Below, piece by piece: positions 39,211 through 47,670 of a stretch of 64,000 bases of DNA; within the stretch, counting starts at the first letter, position 1, and the number at the start of each line of letters is the position of its first letter. The DNA is from Pseudoclavibacter caeni (lineage in GTDB: Bacteria; Actinomycetota; Actinomycetes; Actinomycetales; Microbacteriaceae), in assembly GCF_008831125.1 (NCBI RefSeq), contig NZ_WBKA01000003.1, positions 301,084-365,083 on the forward strand. The letters are read 5' to 3'. The translations under genes and the position numbers were made by a program. Below the pieces are notes generated by a model. That model searched no databases and was not told where the DNA came from. It saw only the letters and a program-made list of their open reading frames with translations.

Positions 39211-42200
39211 GATTCCCCTTCTGTGGTGGTCTCGGTATGGTCATCGGTGTCGGTGAGGTCCTCGTCGTGCTGCCGTCGGCGCTGGATGGCGCGGGCGAGC
39301 ACACCGGCGAGCAGGCCGCCGCCGGCGAGCAGCAGGGCGAACAGCCACCATCCGCCGGTGAACGGCAGCTGATACGTCTTCGTGTCGGTGACGGTGATCG
39401 TGTATGTGCCGTCGCCGCCCGCGGTCAGCTGCACCTGGGGGTTCTGCCCGCCGGTGTTCTGCACGGTGACCTCGCCGCGCAGGGCTATGTGCACCCGCAC
39501 GTCGTCGGCGAGCAGTGCATACCCGGCGGGCGCCTTCGTCTCGCGCAGCCAGTAGTAGCCGGGGGCGAGCCCGTCGACGGTGAGCACGCCGGTCTGCCCA
39601 TCCACGGGGGTCAGCGTGGCGGCGGTGTCAGCGCCGGCCTGGCCGTCGTCATTCGGGTACAGTGCGAACTCCGCACCGTCAACGGCGGCATCGGAACCGT
39701 CCTCCCCTGCCCCGGCACCGAGCTTGTGCAAGGCGAACCCGGTCGGCGAGATCGCGCAGTCGGTAAGGGTGTTGGTCAGGCCCTGGCGAGCCGGGGTGCC
39801 CGAGCCGAGGTCCAAGGTCGTGAACTCCGCATTCGAGTCACTCGTGGCGGTGCCGGGGTTCGTCAGCACGGTCAGTGCCGACGTGTTGTGCGCCCAGTAG
39901 AGGCGTCCGTCGGGCGCGAGTCGGATGGCGCCGGTCAGGCTGGACGTCTTCAGCACGTTGGCGTTCCAGATGCTCACACTGCTCTGTTCAGAGACCTTCG
40001 AGTACTGCAGCAGCCTCGCGACGTTTTCGCCGGGATCGGTGATCAGCGTGGAGACGAACAGGGCATCGCTGCCTTCCGGACCGTACTCGACGCTGTAGCC
40101 CTGACCGCGGCTGTCACTGATGGTCTGGTCCTTGACCTCGGTGAGCGTTCCCGTAGCCGCGTCGAAGCCAAGTAGATGCAGGTGTGTCTCGTAATTCACG
40201 GAAAGCGTTCCGCCGGTCGTGTGTACGGAGGAGATCGCGGCAGCCTGGGTGAGGTCCGGGCTGAACCGGATGTCCTCGTATGCCGTGGCGACATCCGTCG
40301 AGGAGGTGACCCCCGACGTCCCCAGCTCCGGGGTGGTCACGGGTGCGGTCGCCGGCCCGTTCGCCGTGAACTGCCAGGCGTCGAGCGTGTACCCATCAGC
40401 GGAGAACAGCGAATTGTCGTTGACGCGCTGCGGATTGAGCACCCAGTAGCCAGTGCCGTCGGCGTTCGGCACGGATGCGACTGCGCCCGAGGCGTTCGTG
40501 CCGGTTCCGACCGCTGTCGGGGCCGTGGTCACCGCGCCGTGCGCGCCCTCGGTCATGTCGACGACCGCGTACTTCAGCTGGCCGGCGGTCGCGGTGGTCG
40601 CGGTGCTCCACACCACGTAGTAGCGTCCGGTACCCTGCGCGGCGGGGAACACGGTGGCTGGGGACGCCCCGGCCCCGATGTCAAGGGTCACCGCTCCGTC
40701 ATCGGTGTCGGTCATCGCGCCCCCGGACGCGTCGAGGATGCTGCCGCCAGCCACCACGAACTGCAGGTTGCCGGCTGAGTCGGTGACGGTCACGGTGCCG
40801 TCCGCCTCATCGAGCCCGGTGAACGTGCCCGCCGCCACACTGGTGCCGTTGGTGCCGAAATCGAGCTGGGCAGCATCCCCGAACGCCCAGTACCGCTGGC
40901 TGGCTCGCTGCTCGTCCGCGGTGCACACGCGCAGGGGGGCGGTGTTGATCGTGACGCCCAGGGTGCCGGTGGCGCTGCCGCCGTACTGGTTCGTCGCCGT
41001 GTAGGTGACGGAGGTGACCGTTCCGGTGTAGCTGGCGTCCGCCGGGGTGAAGATGACCGTGCCGTCGGTATCCAGCGCCCACGTGCCCTCGCCGGCGACC
41101 GTCGCCGAACCGCCGGGGCTCACGGTCTGCCCGTCAACGGTGAGGGTGACCGTGACTTTCGCAGCGTCGTCAGGGCTCACGATGCCTGGTGTGGTTCCAT
41201 CGTCGACGAGCTGGAACGTGGCGGTACCGCCCGGCTGGATGACCCGGGAGTCGTCTGGCGCCGCCGGGTTGACGACCGCAGTGGCGGTGTCTGTCGCGGA
41301 GAGGTTGACGTCACCGGATTCTGAGGTGGCTCCGTGCGCGGTCGCGGTGTTCACCACCTGTCCGACGTCGCGGTCGGCCTCGGTCACCGTGTGGGTGCCG
41401 GTGCAGGTGATGCTGTTGGACACGCCGATCGTGGTGGCCGGGCAGCTGAGCGTGCCACTGTCGATCTGGGGGTCATCGAGCGAGAATTGGAAGATGCCGC
41501 CGGCCGCGTCCGAGTTCGTGGCGAGGAACTGGTACTGGATCTGGTCGCCGACGGAGTAGGTGCTCTGCGTGGAGCTGACCGTCTTGGTCAGATCGAGCGT
41601 CTGCATCGGCGTGACGGTGCCCACGCGCAGCCCACTGATCAGGTGCGTGTCGCTGGAGCCGCCGGTGGACCCCAGGAAGCCGAACTTGATCAGATCCGGC
41701 GCGGCCTCGGTCATGGTGCGATCGAGCACCGTCGTGTAATACCCCTCGCCGAAGTCGATCTCGACGGTGACTTCGGGCGCGGTCTCGCCGGACTTGAGCG
41801 GGTAGACGGTGATGCGTGTCTTAAGCCCGGAGCCGGTGTCGCTCGCCCCGGTGGAGTAGTCGGCGAGCAGCGCATTGAGCTGGGATTCGGTCAGATTATT
41901 GGACGACTGAGAGGTGTTTCCGTGGAGAGAGTATGAGGAGTTCAGGCTGGAGACCTTCACTGTATCTCCGACCGGGCAGTAGCCGCTGCGCCACTGGCCG
42001 CTGGAGTTCAGGGCGCCAGGCCCGCGCAGCGTGATCGAGTCGGTCTTCCTCGTCGACGAGGTGTCCGTCCGCGTGCACTGGGAGGTGACATCGGTGGAAT
42101 TGTCAGCGAAGTTGCCATAGACGTCGAGCCCGACACCGAGGTAGGCGTTGGGCAGGCCGTTCTCGTTGTTCTTGTTGGCATAGCCGAGGCCCCCACCGCT

Positions 42201-43697
42201 CGAACCGGTGGTCGTGAGTTCCTGAGACCCGTCGGCGAGGAAGAAGCCGATGCCGTCGGCGTGCTCCCCATTGCCGTACTGGTGCTGGGTGAACTCGAGC
42301 ACGAGCCCGTTCTTCGAGGGCAGGGCCCGGTTGTACAGGGCCGCACCGACCTGGCTGCCCTGGTCGTCGGTGAGCTGCAGGAAGCCCTTGCTGTAGCTCG
42401 ACGTGGGGGCGCGCACCGATGAGCTGCACTTGCCGAGCGACCCGCTGCTGCCGGCGGTCGTCGCCTTGGTGAGGCACGCCTTGCCGATGCCCTTCCATGT
42501 GGAGTCCCCGACTGCAGCGCTGTTGAAGTCCTCCTCCATCAGCCAGGTGGAGCAGCCGATCTCGACCAGCTCGCTGGGCCGCGAGAGCGTGTGGCTGTCG
42601 GAATCGGTCTCGTCGGCCAGCACGCTGCGCTTGGCGTAGGTCTGCACGCGCAGATAGCCGTCCTGCGTGCAGGTGTTGATCTTCGTGGCCAGCGTGATCG
42701 TGAAGGTCAGGGTCTGCCCGGCGGCGAGCGTGGTGCCCGAGTAGGCGAAGATCACGTCGGACGCCTCGCCGGGGTTGTCGTGGTGCACGGTCTCCGGCGA
42801 CGTGGCCCCGCCATCCGCGGTGGTCGGGCACGTTCCGCCCGCGACCCCGTCGATGGTCGATGCACAGCTCCAGGACGCGACGGTCACCTGACCGGTGTAG
42901 GGCACGTAGTAGGTGTAGCGCAGGTCGAAGGTGACCGGGACATCTCGTGTGTTCGTCCAGGTCGCCTGAAACGTGCGCTCATCACCGGAGAGCACTCGGG
43001 AGGGAGCCCCTGACGGGCCCGGGGAGGTGACGGTGTTCTCCATGTCGACGGGCTCGTTGCCGCACAGGTTGTCGCTCGAGACGGTGATCGTGCCGGCGTT
43101 CGAGGCGGAGGCGAGATCACTCGTCGCGGTGCTCGCCGCGTCGAAGCTCGTCCTGCTGAATCTGGCCCAGCCTCCGACGAACGGTGTGGCGGTGGTCGCG
43201 CACCCGCTGCTCATGGTCACCGTGGTGGTGACGGTGAAGGTGAGCTGCCCGCCGGCCGGCAGGCCCCCGATGAAGGCGAAGGTCTTGTAGTAGGTGTCGG
43301 CGGTGGCGTTGATCGTCTGGTCTGTGACCGCGGCGGCGGTCGGGCAGGATGCTCCCCCGCTGGCCTCGCAGCTCACGCTGTACTTGATGGTGGCGTTCAC
43401 CGCGGCGGTTGTCTCGTGCCAGAACCGGCCGTTGGCGATGGCCGTGGTCCCGTCGTTGTGGTAAGAGACGGTGTAGGTGCGCGTCGCTCCGTCGGCGAGC
43501 GACCCCTCCGGTGACCAAGAGCTGGTGACCGTCGGCAGCGGCCCTGTCGCAGCAGGCGTGCCACTGTCGTCCGGAGGCGACGCGGGGTCTGCCGCGGCAG
43601 TCTGGGCAGGGAACGGACTGCCACCCATGCCGACGGCGAGCACCAGCAGCAGGAGGGTGGAGAGCACGCTCATGAGCGGCCCGCGGACATGATTCAA
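39207..43697 (-). CDS. Very large tip pilin/adhesin with L-type lectin-like, fibrillar and propeller-like regions, LPFTG
   Basis: About 1496 residues. TTG 43697 is preferred because AAGGAGGGG lies 6-8 nt upstream; ATG 43673 is an alternative. The signal peptide is near residues 8-36. Residues about 40-380 are Thr-rich beta domains. About 382-690 resembles an L-type lectin-like fold (EEDFNSAAVGDSTWKG, GNGEHADGIGFFLADG, YLGVGLDVYGNF). About 692-920 holds DUF11- and CshA-like fibrillar repeats. About 921-1318 has repeating blades (FTGLDEADGTVTVTD, IRLAPDGRLYWAHN) suggesting a beta-propeller. A CnaB domain (YYWLRETKAPAGYALLADD) and LPFTG near 1444 end it. It is the first gene of the pilus operon and the presumed adhesin. 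Confidence 0.88.
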   Translation of the reverse strand: MNHVRGPLMSVLSTLLLLVLAVGMGGSPFPAQTAAADPASPPDDSGTPAATGPLPTVTSSWSPEGSLADGATRTYTVSYHNDGTTAIANGRFWHETTAAVNATIKYSVSCEASGGASCPTAAAVTDQTINATADTYYKTFAFIGGLPAGGQLTFTVTTTVTMSSGCATTATPFVGGWARFSRTSFDAASTATSDLASASNAGTITVSSDNLCGNEPVDMENTVTSPGPSGAPSRVLSGDERTFQATWTNTRDVPVTFDLRYTYYVPYTGQVTVASWSCASTIDGVAGGTCPTTADGGATSPETVHHDNPGEASDVIFAYSGTTLAAGQTLTFTITLATKINTCTQDGYLRVQTYAKRSVLADETDSDSHTLSRPSELVEIGCSTWLMEEDFNSAAVGDSTWKGIGKACLTKATTAGSSGSLGKCSSSVRAPTSSYSKGFLQLTDDQGSQVGAALYNRALPSKNGLVLEFTQHQYGNGEHADGIGFFLADGSQELTTTGSSGGGLGYANKNNENGLPNAYLGVGLDVYGNFADNSTDVTSQCTRTDTSSTRKTDSITLRGPGALNSSGQWRSGYCPVGDTVKVSSLNSSYSLHGNTSQSSNNLTESQLNALLADYSTGASDTGSGLKTRITVYPLKSGETAPEVTVEIDFGEGYYTTVLDRTMTEAAPDLIKFGFLGSTGGSSDTHLISGLRVGTVTPMQTLDLTKTVSSTQSTYSVGDQIQYQFLATNSDAAGGIFQFSLDDPQIDSGTLSCPATTIGVSNSITCTGTHTVTEADRDVGQVVNTATAHGATSESGDVNLSATDTATAVVNPAAPDDSRVIQPGGTATFQLVDDGTTPGIVSPDDAAKVTVTLTVDGQTVSPGGSATVAGEGTWALDTDGTVIFTPADASYTGTVTSVTYTATNQYGGSATGTLGVTINTAPLRVCTADEQRASQRYWAFGDAAQLDFGTNGTSVAAGTFTGLDEADGTVTVTDSAGNLQFVVAGGSILDASGGAMTDTDDGAVTLDIGAGASPATVFPAAQGTGRYYVVWSTATTATAGQLKYAVVDMTEGAHGAVTTAPTAVGTGTNASGAVASVPNADGTGYWVLNPQRVNDNSLFSADGYTLDAWQFTANGPATAPVTTPELGTSGVTSSTDVATAYEDIRFSPDLTQAAAISSVHTTGGTLSVNYETHLHLLGFDAATGTLTEVKDQTISDSRGQGYSVEYGPEGSDALFVSTLITDPGENVARLLQYSKVSEQSSVSIWNANVLKTSSLTGAIRLAPDGRLYWAHNTSALTVLTNPGTATSDSNAEFTTLDLGSGTPARQGLTNTLTDCAISPTGFALHKLGAGAGEDGSDAAVDGAEFALYPNDDGQAGADTAATLTPVDGQTGVLTVDGLAPGYYWLRETKAPAGYALLADDVRVHIALRGEVTVQNTGGQNPQVQLTAGGDGTYTITVTDTKTYQLPFTGGWWLFALLLAGGGLLAGVLARAIQRRRQHDEDLTDTDDHTETTTEGES

Positions 43698-43864
43698 GGA
43701 ACTCCCCTCCTTCCCCAGCGACAGCACGTCCATGCTAGCGTAATCGCCGACATCTGTGCGAGAACTCTCTCCGAGATCAGCACCACCGTGAACGAGCCGT
43801 TCCGCCCCGTTCTTGCGCTCAACTCCGCCTCTGAGCGTGCGCCCGTCGTCCCCTCCGGGCACGC

Positions 43865-43907
43865 AGAACGGGCCGCGCACATCACGAGGATGCACACGGC
43901 CCGTTCT
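43865..43907 (-). terminator. Hairpin downstream of lsr2
   Basis: AGAACGGGCCG (43865-43875) pairs with CGGCCCGTTCT (43897-43907), an 11-bp stem with a 21-nt loop, about 50 bp after the lsr2 stop. It separates lsr2 from the pilus operon. The rest of the 43698-43955 gap should hold the pilus promoter, which I could not pinpoint. Confidence 0.7.
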
Positions 43908-43955
43908 CAGGGCCTGGTGTTGGCCCCACCGCCGAGACCCCATGCCCGTCACGCG

Positions 43956-44285
43956 TCAGTGCGCGGCGTCATACGCCTCGAGGACGCGAGCGGGCACCCG
44001 GCCCCGCTCCGACACCTTGAACCCGTTTGCGGTCGCCCAGTCGCGCACCTTCGACAGGTCACGCCGCTTCGCCGAGCGCGAGGAGCTCGACGACCCACCC
44101 GACGTGCCGACCCGGCGAGCCCGATCGATGAAGGGCTTTAACGCGTCGGCGAGCTTCTGCTCGTTCTCCTTCGTCAGATCGATGCTGTACTTCGTGCCAT
44201 TGAACGCGAATGTCACCGTGCCGCCATTGCCCTCTGCAATGGTCGAACCGTCGATGTCGTCAACGCGAAAGATCTTCTCTGCCAT
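43956..44285 (-). CDS. lsr2: Lsr2 nucleoid-associated protein
   Basis: Lsr2 is the actinobacterial H-NS analogue that bridges and silences AT-rich DNA. The 109-residue protein has the N-terminal dimerisation domain (IDGSTIAEGNGGTVTFAFNG, YSIDLTKENEQKLADALKPF), a Gly/Ser-rich linker, and the C-terminal DNA-binding part WATANGFKVSERGRVPARVLEAY with the RGR AT-hook-like motif. It lies at the boundary between the pilus operon and an AT-richer stretch (44286-44870), the kind of DNA it would bind. Confidence 0.96.
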   Translation of the reverse strand: MAEKIFRVDDIDGSTIAEGNGGTVTFAFNGTKYSIDLTKENEQKLADALKPFIDRARRVGTSGGSSSSSRSAKRRDLSKVRDWATANGFKVSERGRVPARVLEAYDAAH

Positions 44286-44870
44286 GGTCAGCTCCCTTTC
44301 CCATAAAATGGGATATCGCTCATAAGCGCTTCGTGTGTTTCACGCGCACTTCTCATGCGAAGCCATTGTCGCAGCGCTGGACGCCGCATGCAACCCGATA
44401 AGCGTGCTTCCCGAATGAAATGCATTCGAGCACGGTCGAGCACGGTGCCGCACTTTCATGCCCCACCCGTGCATCCCACCAGACGCGTTCCATTCCGACG
44501 AGACTTGCCAGAGGTAATGTCTCAGTCTGAATTCGAATTCCGATTCCGGCCGCCTCGGCTCAGCTGATGCCCAGCTGATCCGCACCGCCGCGAGCACGGC
44601 GCCTCACGCGGACCAGGAGCACGCGGTGAGTGCTCCACCGGCGAGCCTCCGACGTAATAGATGTTGTCCGCTCCGCGCCGCCCCAGATACTGGCGTTGAA
44701 TATGCCCGTGCTCTGCGGGACGACACTCGCAGTCCGCTCGGCGATGCGCATGTCTGACAAGCACAAGGTATCGGCTCGCAGACAGCAGAGGAGGCTGGCA
44801 TCGCGATGTCATCCGAGAATCCACCCGACCGACGATGCGGAGGCCGGGGCCACCCGACCCGCGAAACCCA
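44286..44870. other. Non-coding stretch, AT-richer on the lsr2 side
   Basis: The 585 bases between lsr2 and the AraC-type gene have no coherent reading frame and visibly lower GC in the first 250 bases. The lsr2 promoter must lie near its start (CCCATAAAATGGGATAT at 44302-44318 is AT-rich and partly palindromic). The remainder may be decayed DNA; I assign no gene. Confidence 0.45.
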
Positions 44871-45755
44871 TCAGTGCGACGGTAGTCCCTGCTTGCGCAC
44901 GATCCGCGGCACTGGCAGTCCCTCCGCGAGGAACGCTGCGCGCATGGCGCGGGCCGAGACGAATCCTGCCGCATGGGCGACCACGTCCATGGAGACGTCG
45001 CACCAGCCTTGGTCGCCGAGCCGGACGCTGGCGAGCTCCACTCGCTGCCGGCGCAGCATCTGCCGCACCGTGGTGCCATGCTCGCGGCAGGCGCGCTGTA
45101 CTGTGCTCGCCGAGCGGTGCAGCAGGTCGGGAACGTCACCCGCGCTGAACGTCGGATCTGTTCGACGATCCCGTACCAGTTCGGTCACTTGAGAGAACAC
45201 ATCGGCCACGGGAGCCTCGGCCGCCGTCGCCTCCGCTGCCACCGGCGTGCGCGCGACGGCCGAGTCGCCCGGCGTCATCACGCCACCCGGTTGTGGGACG
45301 AGTGCCGCCTTCAGAAACTCAGCGATGAGCACGCCCGTCGGCCTCTTCTTCGAGACGGGCACGGTGCTGCCTCGCCCCTCGTGGAACAGTGTGTCCAGCA
45401 CGAGGGCGAAGGCGAGTCCCAGGCGCGGATTCCAGCAGAGAGGCGCAGTACGGCTGCCTGCACGAACGGCGTGCGTTGCCTCATGGACGCGGACGACGAA
45501 CAGCACGGCACGTCCCGAGACCCGCATCCTCGGCCACTCCTCCGGAGAAAGAAGCACTGCCTGGCCAGCGCTGAGGAGCATCTGATCAATGCGGCACTTC
45601 CCCGTATACACAAGCACAATGGTCAGCCGGCCGGGGGAGTGTTCGATGGCCATGCCGCCCCGGACGTCTACACGGGTCACTGTGACCTCGGGGCCGCTCC
45701 CATGTGGCAGGTGCTCCGATTCTTGCGGCAGAGGCGCACAGCGCACGATCGGCAT
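44871..45755 (-). CDS. AraC family transcriptional regulator
   Basis: A 294-residue regulator. The N-terminal 150 residues look like an AraC-binding (cupin-like) sensor: GGMAIEHSPGRLTIVLVYTG, then LLSAGQAVLLSPEEW. A low-complexity linker (residues 165-185, AVARTPVAAEATAAEAPVAD) leads to an AraC HTH pair near 205-290: LHRSASTVQRACREHGTTV, RQRVELASVRL, and VVAHAAGFVSARAMRAAF, the second helix pair with the family AGF. Its target may be the nearby Tat protein or surface genes, by position only. The ATG at 45755 gives a full N-terminus. Confidence 0.82.
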   Translation of the reverse strand: MPIVRCAPLPQESEHLPHGSGPEVTVTRVDVRGGMAIEHSPGRLTIVLVYTGKCRIDQMLLSAGQAVLLSPEEWPRMRVSGRAVLFVVRVHEATHAVRAGSRTAPLCWNPRLGLAFALVLDTLFHEGRGSTVPVSKKRPTGVLIAEFLKAALVPQPGGVMTPGDSAVARTPVAAEATAAEAPVADVFSQVTELVRDRRTDPTFSAGDVPDLLHRSASTVQRACREHGTTVRQMLRRQRVELASVRLGDQGWCDVSMDVVAHAAGFVSARAMRAAFLAEGLPVPRIVRKQGLPSH

Positions 45756-46246
45756 GGCTGCTCACCCCGTTGAACTCTTGATACTGTCCGGATCGGTGGG
45801 CGCAGTCATGCTCACCACCGCTTGCTCGGCACTGGCACCCTAAGCTGCCGAGTGGCTGCAGGATTGACTGCCGGCAGGGATTCGGATACAATTCACCCAG
45901 AGATTCACCCGGTGGAGGAGAACCGCTCACCCTCAGCTGGGACACGGGTCACCCGTATCAGACGGCGTCCTAGGAAGCGGAGCAGGCCAACACATCGGCG
46001 ACGCACACTCATAGCGCGCCCAGCATCGGCTTGGACTGAGGCTTCTGTCAGGGGATCAGCGCGCTGCCCCGGCTTCCAATGACACAGTTGCGTCATCTTT
46101 CAGCATGATTGCCGCAAGGCTTCGACCCGATCACACCAGCCGACGACCCTTCCCCCTAGGTTCGTGAACGGCAATGCCCGGCGGTTCCCACAGCAGGAGG
46201 CATCGCGGCAGCCACACCAGTCCATGAAGAGATGAGGGATGTCCAC
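45756..46246. other. Gap upstream of the first Tat-exported protein
   Basis: These 491 bases separate divergent genes and should hold both promoters. I see no gene, no clear -35/-10 pair and no repeat family in it. Confidence 0.4.
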
Positions 46247-46759
46247 ATGTCTGTTGAAAACATGTCTGATGAAAAGATGAAGAACCGCCGCCCGTCACGG
46301 CGGACCCTGCTCAAGGGAGCCGCTTGGGCTGCTCCGGCGGTGACGCTTGCCGCGGCCACTCCGGCATTCGCCGCCGCCAGCCCGGTGGAGCCCAGTCAGG
46401 ATCCCGCGTACTTCGCTACGGGCGGGCGAGCCACTTACCCCACTGGCGGTGGCACTGGCGTCTTCACCTTGGAGAGTCTCGACAATGACAACAATGCCGC
46501 GGTGATGCCGAGCGACACGATCCTCACCATCACCCCGTCTGCAGGCGCGAACTTTACCATCAACAGCGTCACGGGCGGCACCCTGTCCGGCCCCGATGGT
46601 AACGGCGTCTACACCGTCACCGCCACGGCAAGCACGACGATTTCCGAGATCAAGGTCAATTACACCCTCGGTGGCGCGGTGGGGAGCACAGTCACTTTCT
46701 CCGGCACATCAGCGAGCATCAGCGCGACGGCATCGCATACCGCCACAGTGCAGGCCTGA
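46247..46759 (+). CDS. Tat-exported small secreted protein 1
   Basis: A 170-residue protein of unknown function. The Tat signal has PSRRTLLKGAAWAAPAV, then a c-region ending in TPAFA. The mature part of about 135 residues is rich in Thr, Ser, Gly and Ala with alternating beta-strand pattern (FTLESLDNDNNAAVM, TLSGPDGNGVYTVTATAS); it contains no cysteine. It could be a single Ig-like or adhesin domain, but no family is recognised. ATG 46247 has GAGGGATG upstream; an ATG at 46232 would add five residues. It converges on a second gene with almost the same signal peptide. Confidence 0.8.
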   Translation: MSVENMSDEKMKNRRPSRRTLLKGAAWAAPAVTLAAATPAFAAASPVEPSQDPAYFATGGRATYPTGGGTGVFTLESLDNDNNAAVMPSDTILTITPSAGANFTINSVTGGTLSGPDGNGVYTVTATASTTISEIKVNYTLGGAVGSTVTFSGTSASISATASHTATVQA

Positions 46760-46793
46760 GTCTGCCTCTCCGAGGCAAGAGGAACAGCGTATT

Positions 46794-46825
46794 AAGGCTC
46801 GGCCCCCATTCGGGGGCCGAGCCTT
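46794..46825. terminator. Bidirectional terminator between the two Tat protein genes
   Basis: A perfect 14-bp stem, AAGGCTCGGCCCCC (46794-46807) and GGGGGCCGAGCCTT (46812-46825) with loop ATTC, lies between convergent genes and has A/T-rich ends on both sides (ATTAA.., ..TTAT). Confidence 0.92.
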
Positions 46826-46848
46826 ATGCGTGAGACTGCGAAGAGCCG

Positions 46849-47523
46849 CTAAGCGTCCGTGCCGAGCAGCTGCAGGTTCAGAACCGAGAAAATGGTCTTG
46901 GTCGCAGTGGCGAGCAATGCATTGTCAGAGGCCCGGTACAGGTTGATCGTCAGATCATACCTGGCGTCCACGAGTCCGAGTTTCAGCACGATCGTGTCAC
47001 CTGCAATCGCTGACCAAGAGAGGTTCAGCACCTGGCTGCCACCGCTGGCGATCGGCTCAACGCTGAAGGTTGTCTTGCTGCCATCAGGCTTCCACGCGAG
47101 CAACGCCGCATAGCCGCCTCCGGTATTCACCGCATTGACCCCGCTGGCAGGGCTCACCCCGCTGACAGCGAGGCCGTGTGGCTTCCCTCCAAGGTTCAGC
47201 CCCCCACCAACCTGTGGCGCCACGACGATTTCCCCAGTGATCTCGCCACTCTCAAGAGCACCAGTACCGTTCGCGATGGTCAGGGTCTCAGGGACCTGCG
47301 CCTTGAGCACATCCGCCCCCAGCACGCTGCCGCCACCGAGCACATTGACCACGGCCACGTCCGTGCTGTTATCTCCCCAGACCGCAGACAGCGTTGTGAC
47401 CGACGCACTCGCCAGCGGCGCGGTGGCAGCCAGTGCCACCGCCGGGGCCGCCCAGGCGGCGCCCTTCATCAGAGTGCGGCGCTGCACTCCGCGAGCGCCG
47501 AGCTCCTCGAATTCATTCGACAT
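46849..47523 (-). CDS. Tat-exported secreted protein 2
   Basis: A 224-residue protein. The Tat signal is VQRRTLMKGAAWAAPAVALA, almost identical in its core to that of the convergent neighbour. The mature region of about 180 residues is beta-rich (VWGDNSTDVAVVNVLGGGSV, GEITGEIVVAPQVGG, LNLSWSAIAGDTIVLKLGL) with no cysteine and no sorting signal. No known family is recognised. GGAAGGA precedes the ATG. The shared signal peptide but different mature part suggests repeated use of one export module by a set of secreted proteins. Confidence 0.8.
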   Translation of the reverse strand: MSNEFEELGARGVQRRTLMKGAAWAAPAVALAATAPLASASVTTLSAVWGDNSTDVAVVNVLGGGSVLGADVLKAQVPETLTIANGTGALESGEITGEIVVAPQVGGGLNLGGKPHGLAVSGVSPASGVNAVNTGGGYAALLAWKPDGSKTTFSVEPIASGGSQVLNLSWSAIAGDTIVLKLGLVDARYDLTINLYRASDNALLATATKTIFSVLNLQLLGTDA

Positions 47524-47670
47524 GTCGCTTCCTTCCGGTCATGGGCCGAGGCGTCGAGGTGACGTCTCCCCCGCATTGGATGCATGTTCACGCGCAACGC
47601 TATGGTGCCGCCGCACGTCTGTCGGCCAATGCACCCAGAAGGTGTAGTCAGTCTGGAAGAACCGAGTCAG

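Noticed and set aside
44522..45139. Minus-strand frame of 205 residues before and into the AraC-type gene
   Set aside because: Its second half is a shadow of the AraC gene in another frame and the first half has no coherent composition or motif.
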